Source of the DNA: Haloferax marinum
GTDB lineage: Archaea; Halobacteriota; Halobacteria; Halobacteriales; Haloferacaceae
DNA: 64,000 bases
Direction: 5' to 3'
Assembly (NCBI RefSeq): GCF_009674625.1
Contig: NZ_WKJQ01000001.1
Location: 1,178,001-1,242,000, forward strand
The translations under genes and the position numbers were made by a program. The notes under the pieces were generated by a model that worked only from the letters and a program-made list of their open reading frames with translations, did no database searches and had not been told where the DNA came from. Of the stretch, positions 1 through 8,056 are shown piece after piece (within the stretch, counting starts at the first letter, position 1; the number at the start of each line of letters is the position of its first letter).

Positions 1-224
1 ATTTCGAACCACTCTCCCAAACTCACACCCGCGAGACGTGCCGCTTGATTGAGTGAGACGTCGCCAGATTGGTATCGCTCGATGGCGACGCGAACGCGAA
101 GTTCTCGAAGTCCCTCTCCGAGTGCTTTCCGAATCACAGTGCTTCGGTCCTCTCCCAGCAGTTCCGCAACGTCCTCCAGTTCGTCTCGTTCGTCGTCGGG
201 GATTCGGGCACTGATAGACGGCAT
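1..224 (-). CDS. UPF0175-like small protein (putative antitoxin), truncated by the window edge
   Basis: The reading frame starts at the ATG complementary to 222-224 and runs off the left edge, leaving 74 residues visible. It opens with a ribbon-helix-helix-like stretch (MPSISARIPDDERDELEDV), then a helix with EDRSTVIRKAL, then a segment with ERYQSGDVSLNQAARLAGVS. That last segment is typical of the UPF0175 family, whose members are small DNA-binding proteins often acting as antitoxins. The C-terminus is outside the window, so a toxin partner cannot be judged. It is divergent from the SHOCT gene. The family call rests on these motifs only. Confidence 0.6.
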   Translation of the reverse strand, partial: MPSISARIPDDERDELEDVAELLGEDRSTVIRKALGEGLRELRVRVAIERYQSGDVSLNQAARLAGVSLGEWFE

Positions 225-344
225 CTGTATACATTGTACTACAGCGTATTCATATTTGAACCTACGCACCGTCAGCGAAACAGTCGTTATCTCTCCGACA
301 CGTGGAGACAGTATGAACGAACGTCGCCGTCGGGGTCGAGTACA

Positions 345-773
345 GTGAGCGACGCAAATCGAGTCGTCGAGGACGTCGTCGACGACGATGACGACACACC
401 ACTCGAACAGATCGTCGCAGGGTCGGTCATGGCACTCACCTTTCTCGTCGGGTTCGGCCTCCTCGCACTCGGCTACTGGTGGTTCTGGATCGTGTTTCCC
501 ATCGGGTTCGCCGGCGTCCTCCCCGCCGCAATCGGACTCGTGAGACTCTACGAGTCACGCCGCAGTGCGGACGACGGAGAAACGCAGTCTGAGACGGCGG
601 GCGCACTGGAGACGCTCCGCCAGCGGTATGCGTCGGGCGAACTCACAGAAGAAGAGTTCGAGGAGAAAGTCGAGCGACTGTTGGAGACGGAGACGATTAC
701 AGACGCCCGCAACACGGTGGCCGCGCGTCGAGAACGAGAGGCCGAGGCAGACGTCGAATCAGAACGCTCCTGA
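345..773 (+). CDS. SHOCT domain membrane protein
   Basis: A 142-residue protein with an acidic N-terminus and two adjacent hydrophobic segments (about residues 22-65) forming a membrane hairpin. A C-terminal SHOCT motif follows (LETLRQRYASGELTEEEFEE, about residues 87-110), then a charged tail. SHOCT is a short C-terminal oligomerisation-type domain seen on many small membrane proteins; the role is unknown. I chose the GTG at 345 because the frame upstream of it reads through non-protein-like sequence overlapping the divergent promoter region. The gene stands alone, 83 bases before the pantoate kinase gene. Confidence 0.75.
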   Translation: MSDANRVVEDVVDDDDDTPLEQIVAGSVMALTFLVGFGLLALGYWWFWIVFPIGFAGVLPAAIGLVRLYESRRSADDGETQSETAGALETLRQRYASGELTEEEFEEKVERLLETETITDARNTVAARREREAEADVESERS

Positions 774-856
774 ACGAGTGGGACAGTCGAAACGGGTAGT
801 CGCCCGAGAGCGACGAAACGCAACACCGTTAACCGACCCCCATCGTAGAAAGACCG

Positions 857-1690
857 ATGAGCGACGACGCGACGGCATTCGTCCCCGGTCACATTACGGG
901 CTTTTTCAGCGCCCATCCCGACGACGACCCGGCAGTCGCTGGGTCGCGCGGGGCAGGCGTGACGCTCTCTCACGGCGTCACCGTGACAGTCGAACCGGCA
1001 GCCGAGGCCGTCGTCTCCCTCGACGGCGAGACGGTGGAGATGGAACCCGTCGTGAACGTGCTTCAGGCGCTCGGCGTGACTGGTGCAGTCACCGCCGAAA
1101 GCGAGTTACCACTCGGTGCGGGCTTTGGCGTCTCCGGTGCGATGGCGCTCGGAACTGCGCTCGCCGCCAACGCAGTCTTCTCCTGTGGCCACTCCGAGAA
1201 CGAACTCGTCACCGTGGCCCACCAAGCGGAAGTCGAAGCAGGAACCGGCCTCGGCGACGTCGTGGCGCAGGCCCGCGGCGGCATGCCCATCCGTATCGAC
1301 CCTGGCGCGCCCAGTCACGGACGGATGGACGGTATTCCCGCCCGCCCACACATCGAGTACGTCACGTTCGGCGGCCTCTCGACGGCGGACATCCTCGGCG
1401 GCGACACGACCACGCTCACTGCCGCCGGCGAAACCGCGCTCGACGCACTCGTGGAGAAACCGACCGTAGAGCGGTTCCTCAGCGAATCGCGACAGTTCGC
1501 ACGCGACGCCACCTTGCTCACCGACCGCGTCGAAGCAGCAATCGAAGACGTGCGAGACGTCGGGGGCGACGCGGCGATGGCGATGCTCGGAGAGACTGTC
1601 TTCGCCGTCGGAACCGGGCTTTCGGACGCTGGCTACGACCCCAAGCAGTGCCGCGTTCACCCGGCCGGGGCGACGTTGCAGAGCGAGTGA
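857..1690 (+). CDS. Pantoate kinase (archaeal CoA pathway, GHMP family)
   Basis: This cytosolic enzyme phosphorylates pantoate with ATP to give 4-phosphopantoate, the first of two archaea-specific steps that replace bacterial pantothenate synthetase and pantothenate kinase. The 277 residues match a GHMP kinase of the usual length. The N-terminus (AFVPGHITGFFSAH) is characteristic of the archaeal family, and the glycine/serine-rich ATP-binding loop is PLGAGFGVSGAMALGTAL at about residues 85-102. The next gene encodes the following enzyme of the pathway, 54 bases downstream, which supports the assignment strongly. Confidence 0.93.
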   Translation: MSDDATAFVPGHITGFFSAHPDDDPAVAGSRGAGVTLSHGVTVTVEPAAEAVVSLDGETVEMEPVVNVLQALGVTGAVTAESELPLGAGFGVSGAMALGTALAANAVFSCGHSENELVTVAHQAEVEAGTGLGDVVAQARGGMPIRIDPGAPSHGRMDGIPARPHIEYVTFGGLSTADILGGDTTTLTAAGETALDALVEKPTVERFLSESRQFARDATLLTDRVEAAIEDVRDVGGDAAMAMLGETVFAVGTGLSDAGYDPKQCRVHPAGATLQSE

Positions 1691-1744
1691 CCCCCCGCCG
1701 CCGATGAGAAAACGTGTTAGTTCCGGAGTGACGACTCACCAGCA

Positions 1745-2533
1745 ATGAGCGACATCGAGATTCCGGAGAGTCACCCGCGATACCAATCACTGCTCACTCG
1801 GCACCGAATCGAGGAAGGTGTCGACAAGGGTATCACGAGCAGACAGGGCCTCATCGCACAAGGTCGCGGCGAGGCGTTCGACTACCTCCTCGGTGAACGG
1901 ACGATTCCGAGTGCCGACGACGCAGCACGTGTGGCCGCCGCGCATCTCCTCCTCGCAGACCACCCAGTCATCTCCGTCAACGGAAACGTCGCCGCCCTCT
2001 GTCCCGAAGAAATCGTCGAACTCGCTGACGCAGTCGACGCAGATATCGAAGTGAACCTGTTCAACCGCACCGACGAGCGCATGCGAGCAATCGTTGACCA
2101 CCTCCGAGAACACGGTGCCGACGAGGTGAAAGGACTGACCGCAGACGGTCGAATCCCAGGTATCGACCACGAACGCGCCAAAGTCGACGCAGACGGCATC
2201 GGAACTGCCGACGTCGTCGTCGTCCCACTCGAAGACGGTGACCGCGCAGAAGCACTCGGTGCGATGGACAAAGTCGAAATCGTCGTGGACCTCAACCCGA
2301 TGTCGCGGTCCGCACAGGTCGCCACCGTCCCCATCGTCGACAACATCGTGCGTGCCGTGCCGAACATCACCGCTCACGCGCGCGACCTGAAAGACGTGTC
2401 ACGCGACGAACTCGAAGCAATCGTCACCGGATTCGACGCTGCCGCCGCCCTCGACGCGGCCGAGCGAGCGATTCGCTCGGGGAGCGACGGTGACGCCGGC
2501 GATGGCGACGACACCGACGCCGACACTAACTGA
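1745..2533 (+). CDS. 4-phosphopantoate--beta-alanine ligase (phosphopantothenate synthetase)
   Basis: It joins 4-phosphopantoate and beta-alanine using ATP to make 4-phosphopantothenate, the second archaeal CoA step. The 262 residues carry family motifs: an N-terminal helical part (HPRYQSLLTRHRIEEGV, GLIAQGRGEAFDYLLGE), the core HPVISVNGNVAALCPEEIV, and DLNPMSRSAQVATVPIVDNI near residue 185. The C-terminus is an acidic tail. It is encoded just behind pantoate kinase and probably co-transcribed. Its end overlaps the convergent molybdopterin oxidoreductase gene by 8 bases. Confidence 0.93.
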   Translation: MSDIEIPESHPRYQSLLTRHRIEEGVDKGITSRQGLIAQGRGEAFDYLLGERTIPSADDAARVAAAHLLLADHPVISVNGNVAALCPEEIVELADAVDADIEVNLFNRTDERMRAIVDHLREHGADEVKGLTADGRIPGIDHERAKVDADGIGTADVVVVPLEDGDRAEALGAMDKVEIVVDLNPMSRSAQVATVPIVDNIVRAVPNITAHARDLKDVSRDELEAIVTGFDAAAALDAAERAIRSGSDGDAGDGDDTDADTN

Positions 2534-3599
2534 ACCCGCTGACGAGAACTGCAAGCCATTGCGCCGGGTCGCGTCGTCTGCGAACCTCTATCGTGTCTAT
2601 CCACTTCACCCACTGGAATCCGCGTCGGTTCGGCGCGACGAGTCGAAGCGGCGCACCGTGGCCATGCGAGAGCGACTCGCCGCCGACGTGTGTCGCGAGC
2701 AGCATCTCGCGTGCTTCCTCGATTGGGAACGACCACCGAAAGCCCGTCACCGACCTGACGGTGACCCACCGTGCTGACGAGTGAACACCGGCGGTTTCGA
2801 GAACGTCACCCAGTCTGACGCCGGTCCAGTCTTGTTCTGTGTACCACCCACTGGTACAGTCGAGGAGCACAGACGCAGTCTGGTCTGGGTCGAGGTCGGC
2901 GACGCCGAGAGCGAACGGGCGAGCGACGAGTCCATCGACGGAGAGTCGCCACGAGGTGGTGTCTATCGGGTCGGGGTCGTCGGCGACCCAACTCGTGACG
3001 GGGAACGCCGCGTTTCCAGTACCCGGTGGAAGCGGTCGTGAGCCTGTAAACCGGCGTTTCGTCCCTTGCAGTGCGCCAACTGCCTCTGTCGCTCGATACG
3101 TGGCCGCACCGAAGACGAGGAGTGCCCCGTACTGGAGCACCCGGCGGCGGTCGGCGAAGTCGACCCGACGAGGGGTGTGGAACCGCGAACGTAGGTGGAC
3201 GAGGAGAACCGGCACGACGAGGAGGCCGAGTCCGATGTGGACGTTGAGGAGCGTCCAAAACCCGATTCGGACCTCGACACCCGCGACCCACGCGATGCCG
3301 GTTGCTAGCGCTGCGAGCGCGACCACAGCGAGAACAATCGAGGCGAGTGTGTGTCTGTCGTAGAGTCGCGAGTCGAGGACGCGATGGCGGACCCGGTACA
3401 GTTTGAACCCGACGAGAGCGACGAGCGTGAGGCCGGCAACTCCGTGGAGGAGAAACAGCACGCCGTTGGCTGGATGCCCCGCACCGAGACTCACGACTCC
3501 CGACAGCGCCTCGAACAGCACGAGAACGAGGATGGACCAATCGACCGCTCTCGGTGGAGGTTCGAACCGTCTGACTGCGCGGACGAACCGACTTCCCAT
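2526..3599 (-). CDS. Membrane-anchored molybdopterin-dependent oxidoreductase
   Basis: The N-terminal half (about residues 15-170) has four or five hydrophobic segments with histidines, resembling a cytochrome b561-type anchor. The C-terminal half is a sulfite-oxidase-type molybdopterin-binding domain. It includes a conserved cysteine in LLDCTSGWYTEQDWTG, the expected molybdenum ligand, and a GESLSHGHGAPLRLVAPNRRG stretch typical of the fold. The substrate is unknown; the family includes sulfite oxidase and YedY/MsrP-like reductases. The ATG at 3599 was chosen; an ATG five codons upstream (3614) is also possible. The gene is monocistronic and convergent with the CoA genes. Confidence 0.85.
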   Translation of the reverse strand: MGSRFVRAVRRFEPPPRAVDWSILVLVLFEALSGVVSLGAGHPANGVLFLLHGVAGLTLVALVGFKLYRVRHRVLDSRLYDRHTLASIVLAVVALAALATGIAWVAGVEVRIGFWTLLNVHIGLGLLVVPVLLVHLRSRFHTPRRVDFADRRRVLQYGALLVFGAATYRATEAVGALQGTKRRFTGSRPLPPGTGNAAFPVTSWVADDPDPIDTTSWRLSVDGLVARPFALGVADLDPDQTASVLLDCTSGWYTEQDWTGVRLGDVLETAGVHSSARWVTVRSVTGFRWSFPIEEAREMLLATHVGGESLSHGHGAPLRLVAPNRRGFQWVKWIDTIEVRRRRDPAQWLAVLVSGFS

Positions 3600-3732
3600 G
3601 TGAATTAGTACCAATCCAGTGGGGAAGTATCCGTCGTGGCAGTGGGGATGTATCCGGCGTGGACGAGACGAGAAGTGAGACGGAGGGTGAGGGTGAGACG
3701 AGAAGTGAGAAAGACAGGGTTCGCAGTCGTCC

Positions 3733-4713
3733 TCAGTCGTCTGCAGAGAGCGCGGGCGGAAGTTCGGCCTCGAATCTGTCTCTGTCGTGTGGTTCGGTGA
3801 AGTCGAGGTCGGGACCGACGGCGAAGATACGCTTCGGATTGATGTCGCCGTGACTGACGAAGTAGTGCCGAACGATGTGGTCCATATTGACCGTCTCTTC
3901 GACCCCCTGCAGTTGGTAGACGTCCTTCGTGTAGTTCCAGAGGTTGTCGTACTCGTGAATCGCCTTCCGGTTACACTTGAAGTGCGTGTGGTAGACGTGG
4001 TCGAAGCGAATCAGCGTCGCGAACATCGCGATGTCTGCCTCGGTGAACACGTCGCCCGCGAGGAATCGCTGGTCAGAGAGGACGTCGTCCCAGTAGTCGA
4101 GCGCGTCGAACAGTTCGTCGACGGCGTTCTCGTAGGCCTCCTGTGTCGTCGCGAACCCAGCGCGGTAGACGCCGTTGTTGATTGGGTCGTAAATCTCGTC
4201 GATGGTTCGGTCGACGTCGTCTTCGTACCCGGCGGGATTGAGGTCCACGTCGTTCTCGGCAAGCGGGTCGAACGCCTCGTTCAGCATGCGCATTATCTCG
4301 CGCGACTCGTTGTTCACGATGGTCTCGCGCTCTGTGTCCCAGAGGACGGGAACAGTGACGCGGCCCGTGAACTCGTCGTCGGCCCGGAGGTAGACGTCAC
4401 GGAGGAACGCCTCGCCGTAGAGTGGGTCGGGATGCGTTTCCGAAAACTCCCACCCGTCGTCGATACGGACCGGTTCGACGAGCGAGAGCGAAACGACGTC
4501 TTCGAGTCCTTTCAGCGCGCGGGCCATCGCTGTGCGGTGTGCCCACGGGCACGCCCGGCAGATGTAGAGGTGATATCGCCCCGCTTCGACGGGGAACCGC
4601 TCGTCCTCGCCGACCCAGTTTCGGAACGTCGTCGTCTGCCGTTCGAACTCGCCATCTTCGTTGTTCGCGACGAACTTCTCTGTCGTCCACTCGCCTTCGT
4701 AGAGCATGTTCAT
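3733..4713 (-). CDS. Glutathionyl-hydroquinone reductase family (Xi-class GST-like) protein
   Basis: The 326 residues have the layout of YqjG/PcpF proteins: a thioredoxin-like N-terminal domain with the active-site motif YICRACPWAHRT (the Cys before Pro-Trp is the catalytic position), then an all-helical C-terminal GST domain (DRTIDEIYDPINNGVYRAGF, LAGDVFTEADIAMFATLIRF). In bacteria these enzymes reduce glutathionyl-hydroquinones. Haloarchaea use gamma-glutamylcysteine rather than glutathione, so the thiol partner here is probably different; that is inference. The ATG at 4713 (MNMLYEGEW) was chosen because everything upstream lacks family similarity. Confidence 0.88.
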   Translation of the reverse strand: MNMLYEGEWTTEKFVANNEDGEFERQTTTFRNWVGEDERFPVEAGRYHLYICRACPWAHRTAMARALKGLEDVVSLSLVEPVRIDDGWEFSETHPDPLYGEAFLRDVYLRADDEFTGRVTVPVLWDTERETIVNNESREIMRMLNEAFDPLAENDVDLNPAGYEDDVDRTIDEIYDPINNGVYRAGFATTQEAYENAVDELFDALDYWDDVLSDQRFLAGDVFTEADIAMFATLIRFDHVYHTHFKCNRKAIHEYDNLWNYTKDVYQLQGVEETVNMDHIVRHYFVSHGDINPKRIFAVGPDLDFTEPHDRDRFEAELPPALSADD

Positions 4714-4877
4714 GCTCTCACGACCTGTGGTGTTCGCATTGGCCGTGGTTAGGGACTCACGGATAAAAGCAGGCAGGCGACACGAGTGTAACCGGCGACG
4801 AAGTGACAGCGACGAACCCGACGTCGTCGCAGTGCAGTAGCCGACAATCGTGTATTTATCGTACAATCCCCCGTGAA

Positions 4878-4911
4878 AAGAAACATTTTGCGGCAAAAAA
4901 GACTGTTTCTT
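4878..4911. promoter_or_regulatory. Inverted repeat upstream of the E1 alpha gene
   Basis: The 274-base gap between the divergent GST-like and E1 alpha genes contains a perfect 8-base inverted repeat: AAGAAACA at 4878-4885 and TGTTTCTT at 4904-4911, separated by 18 bases. A third GAAACA follows at 4918-4923. The position, 77-110 bases before the E1 alpha start, suits an operator, but no regulator is known. The rest of the gap is AT-rich and shows no gene. Confidence 0.35.
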
Positions 4912-4981
4912 GTAAGGGAAACATGAACAGAGTGTTGTCACTTTGAGAAACTATGATAATCTATGGTGTTAATTGTTGGTA

Positions 4982-4996
4982 TACCACATGGTGGTA
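4982..4996 (+). promoter_or_regulatory. Inverted repeat enclosing the E1 alpha start codon
   Basis: TACCAC at 4982-4987 and GTGGTA at 4991-4996 are exact reverse complements, and the three bases between them are the start codon ATG (4988-4990). In RNA this would put the AUG in the triloop of a 6-base-pair hairpin. A TATA-like AT-rich stretch near 4950-4960 suggests a very short leader, so the hairpin would sit at the 5' end of the message. Confidence 0.3.
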
Positions 4997-6022
4997 ATTG
5001 ACATAGAGACAGAAGATGGACAGAGAGAGGCTCTTCGACGGATGCTGACGATTCGGTCTTTCGACACGAAGGCTGGCGACCTGTTTGCGGATGGTGAACT
5101 TCCGGGATTCGTTCACCTCTACGTCGGCGAAGAAGCAGTCGGCGTCGGTGCGTGTTCGGCCCTCGAGGAGAACGACTACATCACGAGTACACACAGAGGC
5201 CACGGACACTGTATCGCGAAGGGACTCGACCCGAACGTGATGATGGCCGAACTGTACGGGAAAGCCGGCGGCTATTGTAACGGCAAAGGTGGCTCGATGC
5301 ACATCGCAGACGTCGACGCCGGGATGCTCGGTGCGAACGGTATCGTCGGCGCGGGGCCGCCGCTCGCGACAGGTGCCGCACTCACGTCAGTCCTGAAAGG
5401 CGAAGACACAGTCGCACTCGCGTTCTTCGGCGACGGCGCAGTCGCACAGGGGCAAGTGCACGAAGCGATCAACATCGCGGCGACGTGGAACCTTCCGGCA
5501 ATCTTCGTCGTCGAGAACAACCAGTACGGAGAGGCGACACCCGTCGAAAAACAACACAACGTCCAGAACCTCAGTGAGACTGCAGAGGCGTACAACATCC
5601 CTGGCTTCACCGTCGATGGGATGGACATCACTGCCGTCTACGAAGCGGTGAAAGAGGCGCGAAAGCGTGCCGCGAATGGTGAGGGCCCGACGTTCATCGA
5701 AGCCGAAACCTACCGGTACCACGGTCACTTCGAAGGCGACCAGCAACCGTACCGGACCAAAGAAGACGTCGACATCTGGAAAGACCGCGACGCCATCGAG
5801 ACGTTCAAAGGACGACTCGTCGAGGCAGGCGTCATCACCGAAGACGAGTTCGACGAGATGAAAGCCGAAATCGACCAGCAGATAGACGACGCGGTCGTCG
5901 AGGCGAAGGAGGCACCGTACCCAGACCCAAGCGAAGCCTACGAAGACATGTACAGCGCAACCGTCCCCGAGATTAGTCAGTTTTCGAGTCAGATGCGGGC
6001 CGACGGAGGTGAAGACCGATGA
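4988..6022 (+). CDS. acoA: 2-oxoacid / acetoin dehydrogenase E1 component, alpha subunit
   Basis: This thiamine-diphosphate-dependent subunit decarboxylates a 2-oxoacid or cleaves acetoin and passes the acyl group to the E2 lipoyl arm. The 344 residues contain the TPP-binding signature from GDG (148-150) to NN (about 177-178, VVENNQYGEATPV). They also contain HRGHGHCIAKG and the GKGGSMHIAD stretch typical of the acetoin/pyruvate E1 alpha family. The AcoX gene two genes downstream favours acetoin, but substrates of haloarchaeal complexes are hard to predict. The ATG at 4988 was preferred to a TTG at 4973. The gene overlaps the E1 beta gene by 4 bases. Confidence 0.9.
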   Translation: MVVIDIETEDGQREALRRMLTIRSFDTKAGDLFADGELPGFVHLYVGEEAVGVGACSALEENDYITSTHRGHGHCIAKGLDPNVMMAELYGKAGGYCNGKGGSMHIADVDAGMLGANGIVGAGPPLATGAALTSVLKGEDTVALAFFGDGAVAQGQVHEAINIAATWNLPAIFVVENNQYGEATPVEKQHNVQNLSETAEAYNIPGFTVDGMDITAVYEAVKEARKRAANGEGPTFIEAETYRYHGHFEGDQQPYRTKEDVDIWKDRDAIETFKGRLVEAGVITEDEFDEMKAEIDQQIDDAVVEAKEAPYPDPSEAYEDMYSATVPEISQFSSQMRADGGEDR

Positions 6023-7029
6023 GCACTGAGACGTCCTCCGGGTCTGGACCGGCCCAGACCGAGGAGATGACCTTCCGTGAGGCGATTCGACTCGCACTCC
6101 GCGAAGAGATGGAGCGAGACGAAGACGTGTTCATGATGGGCGAAGACGTCGGCAAGTTCGGCGGCGTCTTCGAAGTGACGGGTGACCTCGTCGAAGACTT
6201 CGGTGAGACACGCGTCCGCGACACACCCATCAGCGAAGCGGGGTTCATGGGTGCCGCAGTCGGTGCCGCGGCGACGGGAACGCGACCGGTCGTCGAGATT
6301 ATGTTCGCCGACTTCATCGGCGTCTGCTCGGAGCAGATTATCAACCAGATGGCGAAGAACCGGTACATGTTCGGTGGCAAGACGGAGATGCCCGTCACGA
6401 TTCGAACGACCGAAGGTGGCGGTATGGGTGCTGCAAGCCAGCACTCCGGGACGCTCCACACGTGGTTCGCCCACTTCCCCGGCGTCTTGGCCGTCGCCCC
6501 TGGGTCACCTGCGTCCGCAAAAGGGCTCTTGAAGTCGGCTATCCGGTCGAACGACCCGGTCATCGTCTTCGAGAACAAGATGATATACGAGCAGAAGGGC
6601 GAAGTCCCACTCGACGAGGACTTCACCATCCCAATCGGCCAGGCGAGCGTCGAACGCGAGGGTGAAGACGTGACCGTCGTCGCCACCCAGCGCATGGTCG
6701 GCGAGTCACTCGAACTGGCCGAACAACTCGACGGCCAGACGAGTGTCGAAGTCATCGACCTGCAGTCACTCTACCCGCTCGACACCGACACACTCGTCGA
6801 GAGTGTGAAGAAGACCGGCCGACTCGTCATCGCAGACGAGAGTCCGCTGTCGTACGGCACGCACGCCGAGGTCGCGACGCGCGTCATGGAGAACGCGTTC
6901 TTCAGCCTCGACGCGCCAGTCCAGCGCGTGGGCGTCGCAGACGTTCACATTCCGTTCAGCCCAGCGCTCGAACAGGAAGTGCTCCCGGACGGCTCCGACG
7001 TGGAAGCCGCAATCAACCGCATCGTATAA
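6019..7029 (+). CDS. acoB: 2-oxoacid / acetoin dehydrogenase E1 component, beta subunit
   Basis: Partner of the alpha subunit in the E1 heterotetramer; the beta chain supplies the glutamate that activates TPP and the transketolase-like pyrimidine-binding domain. The 336 residues begin with about 15 variable residues, then MTFREAIRLALREEMERDE. They include FMMGEDVGKFGGVF, DTPISEAGFMGAAVGAA (with the conserved Glu) and QHSGTLHTWFAHFPGV, and end with the C-terminal transketolase domain (VIDLQSLYPLDTDTLVESVK). It is translationally coupled to E1 alpha through an ATGA overlap and is followed directly by AcoX. Confidence 0.92.
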   Translation: MSTETSSGSGPAQTEEMTFREAIRLALREEMERDEDVFMMGEDVGKFGGVFEVTGDLVEDFGETRVRDTPISEAGFMGAAVGAAATGTRPVVEIMFADFIGVCSEQIINQMAKNRYMFGGKTEMPVTIRTTEGGGMGAASQHSGTLHTWFAHFPGVLAVAPGSPASAKGLLKSAIRSNDPVIVFENKMIYEQKGEVPLDEDFTIPIGQASVEREGEDVTVVATQRMVGESLELAEQLDGQTSVEVIDLQSLYPLDTDTLVESVKKTGRLVIADESPLSYGTHAEVATRVMENAFFSLDAPVQRVGVADVHIPFSPALEQEVLPDGSDVEAAINRIV

Positions 7030-8025
7030 GTGACGACGACAGTCGGTCTCGTCGTCAACCCGGCCGCGGGTCGCGACATCCGTCGGCTCACCGGCGGCGC
7101 TAGCGTCAGTAACAACTACGCGAAGCGGCGTACAGCGGGGTGTGTCCTCGCGGGACTGACGCTGTGTGACGACGTCGAGGTGCTCGTCATGCCGGATAGC
7201 TCCGGCCTCGCAGACAGAATCGTCAGCGACGCGCCGTCCGAACTCGACGTCGGTTTCGTCGACATGCCGGTGACCGCCTCCGGGCAAGACAGTCGCACTG
7301 CGGCCGCGCACTTCGAAGAACACGCCGACGCGGTGGTCGTCCTCGGTGGCGACGGAACCACCAGAGACGTCGCCCACAGTATCGGTGACGTCCCAGTCGT
7401 GAGTATCTCGACGGGGACGAACAACGTCGTTCCCACGCCAATCGATGGAACCGTCGCGGGTGAAGCCGCGGGCCTCGTCGCGACAGGACTCGTTCCTGCG
7501 GACGAAGCGACGATTCGCCACGGAACCATCGTCGTCGACGTGGAGAGAGACACTGGGACGAGTACGATTCACGGACTCGCAACAGTCGGGGTTCTCGACC
7601 GCGCGTTCATCGGAACGCGGGCGATTCTCGACCCAGAAGACATCGTCGGTGGTGTCGTCTCGCGTGCGTCGCCGGCCGAAATCGGCCTGTCCGGTATCGC
7701 CGGTGGACTCGTCACCCATCGTCCAGACGACCCCGGTGGCGTCGGGTTCCAACTGGCCCGTGAGGGCGCATCCGGAACCCGCGTCCGCGGGATTACCGTC
7801 CCAGGGACGCTCTCTGACGTGCAGGTCGCGGACTATCAGGTCCTCGACGACGGCGAGGCGTACACCTTCGAGGTGCCTCGCGGTGTGGTCAGTGTCGACG
7901 GCGAACGCGAACACGAAGTAAAAGACGGTGTCGTCCGTCTCCGACCGGTTTCGGACGGGCCACGACTCGTCCAGATAGATTCAGTTCTCGAACGAGCAGC
8001 CAACGAAGGCTACTTCCGAGACTGA
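7030..8025 (+). CDS. acoX: AcoX-type ATP-NAD kinase-fold protein
   Basis: The 331-residue protein belongs to the NAD-kinase / diacylglycerol-kinase-like superfamily: VGLVVNPAAGRDIRRL at the N-terminus and VVLGGDGTTRDVAHSIG at about residue 101 carry the nucleotide-binding GGDGT loop. The segment PVVSISTGTNNVVP is typical of AcoX, which accompanies acetoin dehydrogenase genes in bacteria and whose biochemical role is still unsettled. It begins with GTG immediately after the E1 beta stop codon, so it is in the same operon. The presence of AcoX is the main reason for calling this locus acetoin-type. Confidence 0.83.
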   Translation: MTTTVGLVVNPAAGRDIRRLTGGASVSNNYAKRRTAGCVLAGLTLCDDVEVLVMPDSSGLADRIVSDAPSELDVGFVDMPVTASGQDSRTAAAHFEEHADAVVVLGGDGTTRDVAHSIGDVPVVSISTGTNNVVPTPIDGTVAGEAAGLVATGLVPADEATIRHGTIVVDVERDTGTSTIHGLATVGVLDRAFIGTRAILDPEDIVGGVVSRASPAEIGLSGIAGGLVTHRPDDPGGVGFQLAREGASGTRVRGITVPGTLSDVQVADYQVLDDGEAYTFEVPRGVVSVDGEREHEVKDGVVRLRPVSDGPRLVQIDSVLERAANEGYFRD

Positions 8026-8035
8026 GCTGTCACTC

Positions 8036-8041
8036 TTTTTT
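8036..8041 (+). terminator. Poly-T terminator after acoX
   Basis: A run of six T lies 11 bases after the acoX stop codon, in the 31-base gap between acoX and the convergent E2 gene. Archaeal RNA polymerase stops at short T-runs without a hairpin, so this is a plausible end for the E1-AcoX transcript. Confidence 0.5.
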
Positions 8042-8056
8042 GGCACGACAGCGACC

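Noticed and set aside
3787..4752. Plus-strand frame of 321 codons over the glutathionyl-hydroquinone reductase-like gene
   Set aside because: Val/Asp/Arg-rich shadow of the real gene on the other strand.
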